Assembly (NCBI GenBank): GCA_002482685.1
Contig: DLGL01000059.1
Coordinates: forward strand, 1-5,022
Source: Bacteriovoracaceae bacterium UBA7695
GTDB taxonomy: Bacteria > Bdellovibrionota > Bacteriovoracia > Bacteriovoracales > Bacteriovoracaceae
Reading direction: 5' to 3'
Length of the DNA stretch: 5,022 nucleotides
Both the position numbers and the translations under genes were made by a program. The notes under the pieces are model-generated. The model saw nothing but the letters and a program-made list of their open reading frames with translations. It made no database searches and was not told the DNA's origin. Shown here in pieces: positions 1 through 5,022 of this stretch (position 1 is its first letter; every line of letters starts with the position of its first letter).

Positions 1-6
1 CCTCAG

Positions 7-20
7 TTGGCCGCGGACAA
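7..20. repeat. Imperfect 14-bp palindrome after the last stop codon
   Basis: TTGGCCGCGGACAA is symmetric around a CCGCGG core with six of seven base pairs matching (the G10/A17 pair fails). It begins two bases past the stop codon of the trans-sulfuration gene. With no loop and no T-run it is not a convincing terminator. It might be half of a structure cut by the window edge, a protein binding site, or chance. Confidence 0.2.
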
Positions 21-21
21 T

Positions 22-1173
22 TTAAACTTCAGAAAACGCTTCTTCCAGATCGGCGATGAGATCATCACAATCTTCAATTCCTACTGAGAGACGGATCAGG
101 TTATCAAAAATTCCCAGGTCTTCTCTCACTTTCTGTGGAATCGAAGCGTGAGTCATAATTGCCGGATGATCCACTAAGCTTTCCACTCCACCTAGGCTTT
201 CTGCCAGAGCAAAAAGTTTTACAGTTTCTAGAAAACGTCTCGATTCATCAATTCCGCCCTTGAGGAAAAATGTAATCATTCCGCCAGAACCTTTCATTTG
301 TTTTTTTGCCAATTCAAACTGTGGATGCGATTTAAGCCCCGGATAAACAACTTTTTCAACTTTCGGATGTTTCTCCAGATAAGTGGCTATTCTCATTGCA
401 TTTTGCTCATGGGCCTTCATTCTTACGGCAAGTGTTTTAATCCCCCGAAGAACAAGCCAACTATCAAAAGGAGACTGACAAGGACCAATGGCATTCTGGA
501 GGTAAAACAGTTTTTCCAGAAGTTCATCAGAATTAAACATCATGGCTCCTCCGACAACGTCGGAGTGACCATTGATAAATTTAGTCATAGAGTGAAGAAC
601 AATATCTGCACCCTGATCCAGAGGGTTCTGGAAGTAAGGGCTCATAAAAGTATTATCAACCACAACTAAGGCCTTAACTTTTTTTGCCATTGTACAAATT
701 GCGGCCACATCAGAAATTTTAAGTAATGGGTTGGTCGGAGTTTCAAGCCAGATCATGGCCGGTTTAGTCGTTTCGATTTCTTTTTCCAGCTGTTTTAAGT
801 CAGTCGTTGGAACAAATTTATAATCATGAATTTCGGGAAAAACCTTTGAGAACAAACGGTAAGTTCCACCATAAACGTCATCACCACATAGGATTTTTGA
901 GCCCTTCGGTAGCATATGCATGATTAAACTAGAGGCCGACAAACCACTGGCCGTCACCAGACAGTGTTTTGCGTTTTCAAGAGAGGCAAGGCACTCCTGG
1001 AGACGGGTTCTGGTTGGATTATGAGATCTTGTATACTCATAACCTTTGTGTTCGCCAGGAGAAGACTGCACGTTGGTTGAAGTTTGGTAAATAGGTGGCA
1101 TGATTGCCCCGGTTACAGGATCCGGTTCGCCGCCGACGTGGATAACTTTAGTTTCGAATTTCATATCTTTCAT
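22..1173 (-). CDS. Cystathionine gamma-lyase / gamma-synthase family PLP enzyme
   Basis: This is a cytoplasmic PLP-dependent enzyme of the trans-sulfuration (Cys/Met metabolism) family, 383 aa and full length. It probably cleaves cystathionine to cysteine, 2-oxobutyrate and ammonia, or makes cystathionine from an activated homoserine. Visible residues are the phosphate-binding YTR stretch (Tyr47, Arg49) preceded by Glu46, the ring-stacking Tyr101 in YGGTY, Asn148 in TPTNP, Asp173 in VVDNTF, the Schiff-base Lys198 in SMTKFINGHSDVV, Glu325 in AESLGG and the carboxylate-binding Arg361 in RLSVG. These match, by remembered alignment, human gamma-lyase residues Y60, R62, E59, Y114, N161, D187, K212, E339 and R375. 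Lyase and synthase are hard to separate by sequence. The strong likeness to animal gamma-lyase and the place directly after gshA, two bases behind its stop, favour a cysteine-supplying lyase. The first ATG is chosen because GGAG lies 5 nt before it; a second ATG at codon 4 has poorer spacing. Last gene of the operon visible here. Confidence 0.95.
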   Translation of the reverse strand: MKDMKFETKVIHVGGEPDPVTGAIMPPIYQTSTNVQSSPGEHKGYEYTRSHNPTRTRLQECLASLENAKHCLVTASGLSASSLIMHMLPKGSKILCGDDVYGGTYRLFSKVFPEIHDYKFVPTTDLKQLEKEIETTKPAMIWLETPTNPLLKISDVAAICTMAKKVKALVVVDNTFMSPYFQNPLDQGADIVLHSMTKFINGHSDVVGGAMMFNSDELLEKLFYLQNAIGPCQSPFDSWLVLRGIKTLAVRMKAHEQNAMRIATYLEKHPKVEKVVYPGLKSHPQFELAKKQMKGSGGMITFFLKGGIDESRRFLETVKLFALAESLGGVESLVDHPAIMTHASIPQKVREDLGIFDNLIRLSVGIEDCDDLIADLEEAFSEV

Positions 1174-1175
1174 AA

Positions 1176-2411
1176 TTACTCCATTAACTCTTTCATCTCG
1201 TATGAGGCGGCCAGAACCGAAAGCCGGGCCACCACGGAATAGACAGCTTCTTTTATTTTATGATCACAGTCCTGCTTCACATCTGATAAGCATAATTTCT
1301 GGTAAATCATTCCTTGGGAGTTAAGATTTGCCTGGGTTCCTTTCAAAGGATTGGTTCGCATAAAACCACCCGATGCCCTGCCGTTTACCAGATAAATTGT
1401 CACCTCAGCAGGAGCTCCATCATATTTAACGATGGTCTCAACACCTTCCTGGACTAAAACAGAAGTGAATTTGAGATTGTTCTTTCCAACATCCATTTTA
1501 TTGCGAATCTTACGGTTCATAGAGCGGATTTCTTCTCCGGAAGAAACAACCGAAATGCCCATCCCGTATGTTCCTTGAGAGGCTTTAACAAATACTGATG
1601 AGCTGGCCGGAAGAGTTGCAAGCAGTTTGTCTACTTCGTTACCCAATTCATCCAAACCTTCTTTCGTATTGTAATCAATATTATCTACTGTTGTGAAATG
1701 CGCCTGGATTAAATCAGGATTGATTTCAAAGTGAGCGGCAAAGCGATTGGCCACATCTCGGTAACATTTAAAATGATGATTCTTCTGACGCTTATACCAA
1801 CCTACGAACGGGGAAGGTAAAACAGGTGCTGTCTGAGACTTCCAGTCAATGGGAAGGGGATTGGATTGGTCGTTATTGAGAACCACAATATCAAAGTCAA
1901 ACTTGATATCCGGTGACATACTCTGGAACTTTCCATCCATAAGTTGTCCCTGATGGATCACAACGGTGTGACCTGAGTGCGATTCAAGAGTGATAACATT
2001 TGACCCGGACTCAGCAAACATTTCTTTATCTGGTGAGAAAAGAATCACTTCAACATCGGCCATCTCGATAGTGGATTTAAGTTGGTGCAAATGATCCAGG
2101 TAGTACTTGTTCTTTGTATGCGACTCAGGCAAAAGTCCCACTCGTTTTATCTTGGGATTAATGGCATCAAAAGCTTCTTTGAAGCGGTCAGCACAATGAA
2201 GTAGATCCTTGCTGCAAATATTGTTAAACCCTGCTGGGTACATATTGTGATCAACTGGAGCAAATTTATGAGTGCTCTCCCGCACGTCCACACTTGAAGT
2301 TAGCGGTTGTGGTAATAGGGCCTGCTCTTTATCAATCCAGGCATTAACACTGTTGAGATTGTGACAAAAAAACTGCTCGAGTTCTTCTTTTGTCGAAATT
2401 TTATGGGACAT
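1176..2411 (-). CDS. gshA: Glutamate-cysteine ligase, GshA (ferrooxidans-type)
   Basis: This enzyme joins L-glutamate and L-cysteine with ATP to form gamma-glutamylcysteine, the first step of glutathione synthesis, in the cytoplasm. The 411-aa product resembles the proteobacterial GshA family first described from Acidithiobacillus ferrooxidans (PF08886/TIGR02049 as I recall), which differs from E. coli GshA; its usual length is about 400-430 aa. Supporting blocks are VDVRESTHKFAPVD and MYPAGFNN (41-64), LLPESHTKN (93-101), VLNND (177-181), GWYKRQKNHHF (204-214), the glycine-rich VKASQGTYGMGI (275-286), which looks like an ATP-grasp-type nucleotide loop, VQEGVET (320-326) and the AEVTIYLVNGR to GGFMRTN stretch (335-354). 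It starts 11 nt inside the end of the upstream ATPase gene, so translation is probably coupled; a modest GGAAG lies 4 nt before the ATG. No glutathione synthetase (gshB) is present in the window. The alternative that the product serves another thiol cannot be excluded. Confidence 0.93.
   Translation of the reverse strand: MSHKISTKEELEQFFCHNLNSVNAWIDKEQALLPQPLTSSVDVRESTHKFAPVDHNMYPAGFNNICSKDLLHCADRFKEAFDAINPKIKRVGLLPESHTKNKYYLDHLHQLKSTIEMADVEVILFSPDKEMFAESGSNVITLESHSGHTVVIHQGQLMDGKFQSMSPDIKFDFDIVVLNNDQSNPLPIDWKSQTAPVLPSPFVGWYKRQKNHHFKCYRDVANRFAAHFEINPDLIQAHFTTVDNIDYNTKEGLDELGNEVDKLLATLPASSSVFVKASQGTYGMGISVVSSGEEIRSMNRKIRNKMDVGKNNLKFTSVLVQEGVETIVKYDGAPAEVTIYLVNGRASGGFMRTNPLKGTQANLNSQGMIYQKLCLSDVKQDCDHKIKEAVYSVVARLSVLAASYEMKELME
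1179..1182 (-). promoter_or_regulatory. Ribosome binding site of the trans-sulfuration gene
   Basis: GGAG on the minus strand lies inside the last codons of gshA, 5 nt before the ATG at 1173-1171. It is the clearest Shine-Dalgarno match at any of the five gene starts. It decides for the first ATG over the in-frame ATG three codons later, which would sit 14 nt away. It also means that ribosomes finishing gshA pass directly over the start signal of the next gene. Confidence 0.7.
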
Positions 2412-3441
2412 ATGACTTCCATTTCTCTGTTAAATTATTGACGTGTTCTATGGGCTCAAGACTCATGACTTCCGGAAACTCAAGCACATGAGGGAATACA
2501 CTGCGAAGACTTTCTTTTAATTCTTTTTCTCTGATGTCCAGTGAGGCCCGGATGAGTTTGAGTTTCTCATCACCTGGATGCCAGTCCTTCATTTCTTGTT
2601 CAAGACATTTATTTAGAACCAGAAAGTGATCCTGATGGATGAAGCTGGAGGCATGGTTCTTCATCTCTATGGCTTCCTGGGCTTTACCTTGCTCAACTGA
2701 GGTAACTAAAAACCAATTACACTCTTCTTTTGATTTCAATCTGTCCTGAAGACTTAAGCCTTTTAGGAAAGCTTCTTTTGATTGATAGATAATTTGAACA
2801 GCACGGATAAAATCTTCAATAAATTTTGCATCTGTAAATTTCTGCAGGTAACCCAAAAGTTTTCTAAGTCCACCTGAGATAACACGATTAATTATGCCAA
2901 ATCCAAAAACTTTTTTACCTGCACTGGCGGTTTTGCTGCCAATGTAGCTGAAGATTTCCACAAAGCTTTGATCAAAGAAAGATCGGATTTTTCCAATCCC
3001 TTCAAGAAAATCTAAAAAGTGCGCTCCCGGAGGCGTATCAAGGACGATGACATCATAGTTGCCTGAATCAAACTGCATCTGGACTTCAACCAGTGAGAGG
3101 ATTTCATTCATTCCACCATAGGGCTTAGAGAGAATCTTAACGATGCGGTTAGAGGCCAGATCAGGGGTCTGATATTTTTCGGCCATTCGTTGAATAGTTT
3201 TTTCGGGAGACATAAGCAGGGCATGAAGCTTGATGTGGTTAACTTCAACCGGACAGATATCACCGATTGAGTCTTCTTTAAGTCCCAAAAGATCTTTAAG
3301 TCTGCGGGCCGGATCGATGGTAATGAGCAGAACGCGCAGACCTGTACTGGCCTGGGCCAGGGCACGAGCAGTGGCCAGAGTCGTCTTCCCGACACCGCCA
3401 GTTCCGCAAAAAATTTCGAAGGATTTTGTACTAATACTCAC
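2401..3441 (-). CDS. ArsA/Get3-family ATPase, second partner (switch I Asp kept, signature Lys lost)
   Basis: A 346-aa soluble P-loop ATPase of the ArsA/Get3 (SIMIBI) class. The P-loop reads GTGGVGKTT (13-21): catalytic Lys19 is kept, but the deviant Walker A signature lysine is Thr14. Switch I DPARRLKDL holds Asp43, and switch II is DTPPGAHFLDFL (135-146). Asn277 in FLVLNK is a likely adenine contact. Residues 152-230 form a helical subdomain with a Gly/Ile/Val-rich stretch (178-199) at the place where Get3 binds hydrophobic clients. There is no CxxC zinc motif and no evident arsenite-binding cysteine triad, so an arsenite pump role is unlikely. The motif set, GxGGVGKTT then TIDPAxRL then DTPP-x4-LDFL, is what I recall for M. 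tuberculosis Rv3680. The start is GTG at 3441-3439, forced by the P-loop lying 12 residues in. No Shine-Dalgarno is seen, and the gene begins 9 nt after the previous stop in the same frame, suggesting reinitiation by ribosomes finishing the first ATPase. The true client is unknown. Confidence 0.92.
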   Translation of the reverse strand: MSISTKSFEIFCGTGGVGKTTLATARALAQASTGLRVLLITIDPARRLKDLLGLKEDSIGDICPVEVNHIKLHALLMSPEKTIQRMAEKYQTPDLASNRIVKILSKPYGGMNEILSLVEVQMQFDSGNYDVIVLDTPPGAHFLDFLEGIGKIRSFFDQSFVEIFSYIGSKTASAGKKVFGFGIINRVISGGLRKLLGYLQKFTDAKFIEDFIRAVQIIYQSKEAFLKGLSLQDRLKSKEECNWFLVTSVEQGKAQEAIEMKNHASSFIHQDHFLVLNKCLEQEMKDWHPGDEKLKLIRASLDIREKELKESLRSVFPHVLEFPEVMSLEPIEHVNNLTEKWKSYVP

Positions 3442-3450
3442 TTTGGGATT

Positions 3451-4272
3451 CTATATGAGATTTGAGAGAGAACCTACTAAATCCAACTCAACAGTCTTAG
3501 AATTCATTCCTAGCGAGTGGGGGAGAATGCATTGCATCTCTGTTTTGTGCTGCTCAATGAGATTTTTCTCATTAATCGCCTTCTCTCTTAACCCAGCAGG
3601 CAAATCTGAGAGGTTTTGCTCAACTAATGGGTAGAGGCAGTTGTTTACGGTGATATTTACTTCAACCGGTGTGCGCATTTTCAGGCCGGATTTGAGCTCA
3701 ATGGCCTCCTGCCAGGACATCTGGCTAGGTAAACTTACAACATGGATTTTCGTGTACTCAGGATCATTTAAACGCGAGAGCATTTTATGGGTATCTTCGA
3801 AAATGATGCCGGATTCAAAAATTTGCTGAAAATTGGTTGTGGACTCCACCATTGTTAACGCATGGCCCGAAGCTGGTGCATCTAGAACAATAATCAGTCG
3901 GGGATTATCCCTCCCCATCTCAAGGACCCGGCCAAGGTAGATCAGGTAGTTAAAACCTGGAACCATATTCACCAGCGCCCGAAAGAAAGGAGTTTTAACA
4001 ATCCAGCCAGCAATCATTTTTGAATTGAGTCGTTTTTCAATATATCCACGAGCAGAATCTTCCAGATCAAGCGAGACGGTTTTAATCCCATCAATCATGG
4101 TTTCGGTATTTTCATCTTTCTGAGTTTCGCTGAGGGATTGGTTTTTAAATGTGAGATAGACCGCTTCATGGTCATGTTCGTTTAGGTAGCGGACAAAGGC
4201 TTTGCTGAGAGTGGTTTTTCCCACGCCGCCTTTACCGGTGAAAATATAGAGGCGGCGTGGAGTGGTACTCAT
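3451..4272 (-). CDS. ArsA/Get3-family ATPase, first partner (signature Lys kept, switch I Asp lost)
   Basis: A short (273-aa) ArsA-like ATPase. The P-loop GKGGVGKTT (13-21) is intact, with signature Lys14 and catalytic Lys19. Aligned without gaps to its downstream partner, the switch I Asp43 position is Lys43 (LTFKNQSLSE), so hydrolysis at its own site should be impaired. Switch II DAPASGHAL (131-139) is conserved, and Asn210 in ITVNNC may contact adenine. A hydrophobic stretch around MVPGFNYLIYLGRVLEM (103-119) matches the subfamily feature I recall in M. tuberculosis Rv3679. No CxxC motif is present. The product is best explained as the partner of the next gene's product, lending Lys14 in trans to the partner's nucleotide. 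Its ATG overlaps the stop of the outer-membrane protein gene by one base (TAATG), and no good Shine-Dalgarno precedes it, which points to translational coupling. It is shorter than typical single-domain ArsA/Get3 proteins, mainly in the helical subdomain. Target or client unknown. Confidence 0.9.
   Translation of the reverse strand: MSTTPRRLYIFTGKGGVGKTTLSKAFVRYLNEHDHEAVYLTFKNQSLSETQKDENTETMIDGIKTVSLDLEDSARGYIEKRLNSKMIAGWIVKTPFFRALVNMVPGFNYLIYLGRVLEMGRDNPRLIIVLDAPASGHALTMVESTTNFQQIFESGIIFEDTHKMLSRLNDPEYTKIHVVSLPSQMSWQEAIELKSGLKMRTPVEVNITVNNCLYPLVEQNLSDLPAGLREKAINEKNLIEQHKTEMQCILPHSLGMNSKTVELDLVGSLSNLI
4221..4260 (-). repeat. Perfect 10-bp GC-rich inverted repeat at the start of the first ATPase gene
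   Basis: CCACGCCGCC at 4221-4230 and GGCGGCGTGG at 4251-4260 are perfect inverted copies with a 20-nt loop. In the mRNA the first arm is codons 5-8 (Pro-Arg-Arg-Leu) and the second arm is the GGVG part of the P-loop (codons 15-18). The stem starts 12 nt after the first base of the ATG, so it could affect initiation or early elongation. No T-run follows, so it is not a terminator. The P-loop side is constrained by protein sequence, so chance is a real alternative. Confidence 0.5.
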
Positions 4273-5006
4273 TAGAAGAGGTACATTCCAGTGATGAGAA
4301 GCTTAAAGTAGTAACCCTTAACGTCTGGACCATCATCTTGCTTGATCGCAAATGGCCAGTGCATCTGACCCATAACACCTACTACGTAGTTGTCATTGAG
4401 CTTTAAATCCAGACCCGTACCGAAGTTTAAACCAAAAGTGACTTTCTGATCCGACCATTCATTATTTCCGTTACTCACTCTTCGTTTTGCTCGTGGAGAG
4501 TAGAAACCTAAACCACCAAGGAAATAAGGAGAGAAGTTATCATACTCAACATACCGGGCCTTGATTGATCCAGTCAGACCCATCACTTTCATTCTTTCTG
4601 ATTTGTCTTTGTGCTCAGACATATGAGCGTTTACGAGGAGATCAAATGAATAACTTGCGGCATACGAATAAAGAATATCTGCAGTGATTTTGTCTTCACC
4701 GTATTTTCCATATTTTCCTAGAAGAAACGTTTGTCCAAGACCAAGTCCCAAACCATGCTGATGCAAGCGGCGAGTGCTTCCAGAAGACTGACTTGAAGGT
4801 GCTGACTCTTCAGGCTCTTCTTCAGTTTTTGAAGGAGTGGGCGCAGGAGCTGACTTATCTTCGATGAGCTGTTTTTTGGTATTGGGTGTTTTGATCTTGA
4901 AAGCCGAATTTTGATTCGGTTTCGTCTGGGCTAGAGAAAGAGAAGGCTTAAAAAAACTCATGGCCACAAGGGCCATGAGTATAATGCTGAATTTTTTGTT
5001 ACTCAT
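4272..5006 (-). CDS. Outer-membrane beta-barrel protein with signal peptide
   Basis: A 244-aa exported protein that I do not recognise as a named family member. Residues 1-26 form a signal peptide: Lys4-Lys5, a hydrophobic core FSIILMALVAMSFF, and a likely signal peptidase I site Ser-Leu-Ala26|Gln27. Residues 27-80 are a low-complexity linker rich in Pro, Glu, Ser and Lys. From about 81 on, short stretches of alternating polar and hydrophobic residues (85-96, 109-129, 138-155, 158-170, 187-202, 206-218, 230-244) suggest roughly eight beta strands, and the protein ends ITGMYLF with the terminal Phe typical of barrels inserted by the BAM machinery. This is the size of OmpA/OmpW-like small barrels. 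The start ATG has TAAGG only 3 nt ahead, a short spacing, but it is needed to give the signal peptide its positive N-terminus. It leads the operon, and its stop overlaps the next start by one base. Its function and any link to the ATPases are unknown. Confidence 0.82.
   Translation of the reverse strand: MSNKKFSIILMALVAMSFFKPSLSLAQTKPNQNSAFKIKTPNTKKQLIEDKSAPAPTPSKTEEEPEESAPSSQSSGSTRRLHQHGLGLGLGQTFLLGKYGKYGEDKITADILYSYAASYSFDLLVNAHMSEHKDKSERMKVMGLTGSIKARYVEYDNFSPYFLGGLGFYSPRAKRRVSNGNNEWSDQKVTFGLNFGTGLDLKLNDNYVVGVMGQMHWPFAIKQDDGPDVKGYYFKLLITGMYLF
4950..4980 (-). terminator. Intrinsic-terminator-like hairpin inside the signal-peptide codons
   Basis: On the coding strand ACTCATGGCC (4980-4971), a 5-nt loop CTTGT, and GGCCATGAGT (4965-4956) form a perfect 10-bp stem-loop. 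It is followed by T at 4956-4950, seven in a row including the last stem base. This is the form of a rho-independent terminator oriented with the operon, placed at codons 10-19 of the first gene. If it works, it would act as an attenuator ahead of nearly the whole operon. The structure is seen directly; the activity is inferred. The codons (Met-Ala-Leu-Val-Ala-Met-Ser-Phe-Phe) are also ordinary for a signal peptide. Confidence 0.5.
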
Positions 5007-5007
5007 G
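4974..5007 (-). promoter_or_regulatory. Alternative start-codon hairpin competing with the terminator-like stem
   Basis: CATGAGT, containing the start codon (5007-5001), is repeated exactly in the downstream arm of the terminator-like stem (4962-4956). The middle segment ACTCATG (4980-4974) can therefore pair with either copy: 7 bp with the start codon across a 20-nt AU-rich loop, or 10 bp with the terminator arm. The first fold would hide the start codon and prevent the terminator; the second exposes the start. This is a predicted switch from base complementarity only; no ligand-binding domain is visible. Confidence 0.35.
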
Positions 5008-5022
5008 AACCTTAGATTAGTT

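Noticed and set aside
549..565. A perfect 7-bp stem with a 3-nt loop (CTCCGAC, AAC, GTCGGAG) inside the trans-sulfuration gene.
   Set aside because: It encodes the strongly conserved SDVVGG motif next to the PLP lysine, has no T-run, and lies mid-gene, so protein constraint explains it.
3348..3361. CTGGCC and GGCCAG inverted repeat near the P-loop of the second ATPase.
   Set aside because: The loop is only two bases and no T-run follows; it encodes an ordinary Ala-rich helix (RALAQAS) after the P-loop.
3108..3395. A 95-codon minus-strand frame inside the second ATPase gene.
   Set aside because: It is an out-of-frame shadow of the conserved P-loop and switch I coding region, with no recognisable protein features.
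3230..3634. A plus-strand open frame of 134 codons spanning the junction of the two ATPase genes.
   Set aside because: It is antisense to two well-supported ATPase genes, has no ribosome site or recognisable domain, and has Arg/Ala/Val-rich text typical of a reverse-complement shadow. The other plus-strand frames (298-669, 1100-1324, 3641-3829) are rejected for the same reason.
2401..4272. Classical arsenic-resistance locus.
   Set aside because: The ATPases are ArsA-like, but there is no ArsB, ArsC, ArsD or ArsR, and no evident arsenite-binding cysteine triad in either protein.
5007..5022. Promoter for the operon in the bases upstream of the first start codon.
   Set aside because: Only 16 bases are available, too few to hold a -35/-10 pair with spacing; the promoter must lie outside the window or in an upstream gene.

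Overview
The window is fully occupied by five genes on the minus strand, packed head to tail with junctions of -1, +9, -11 and +2 nt. They look like one operon read from right to left. In transcription order they are: a small outer-membrane beta-barrel protein (5006-4272), two ArsA/Get3-family P-loop ATPases (4272-3451 and 3441-2401), a GshA-type glutamate-cysteine ligase (2411-1176), and a PLP-dependent trans-sulfuration enzyme of the cystathionine gamma-lyase/gamma-synthase family (1173-22). No RNA genes, insertion sequences, CRISPR arrays or integration sites were seen. The operon's promoter is not visible, because only 16 bases lie upstream of the first start codon. A transcription terminator after the last gene is also not visible, since only 21 bases follow its stop.

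The organism is a Gram-negative bacterium: the first gene encodes a signal peptide followed by a barrel ending in a C-terminal Phe. The moderately AT-leaning DNA and the mix of a proteobacterial-type GshA with a paired ArsA-like ATPase fit the Bdellovibrionota (Bacteriovorax/Peredibacter-like) or a related former deltaproteobacterial lineage. This is inference, not proof.

The genes suggest two linked activities. The last two form a short thiol route: the trans-sulfuration enzyme can release cysteine from cystathionine (or make cystathionine), and GshA joins cysteine to glutamate, the first committed step of glutathione synthesis. GshB, the second enzyme, is not here. The ATPase pair is probably an obligate heterodimer. 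The first partner keeps the deviant Walker A signature lysine but has Lys at the switch I aspartate position; the second keeps that aspartate but has Thr at the signature lysine position. The same complementary pattern is what I recall for the Mycobacterium tuberculosis Rv3679-Rv3680 pair. What the ATPases act on, and why they share a transcript with an outer-membrane protein and thiol enzymes, is unknown.

Two RNA-level observations stand out. The signal-peptide coding region of the first gene holds a perfect 10-bp hairpin followed by seven T on the coding strand, which has the form of an intrinsic terminator. Its upstream arm can instead pair with the start-codon region, so two mutually exclusive folds are possible. 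A second perfect 10-bp, GC-rich inverted repeat spans the start of the first ATPase gene and its P-loop codons.
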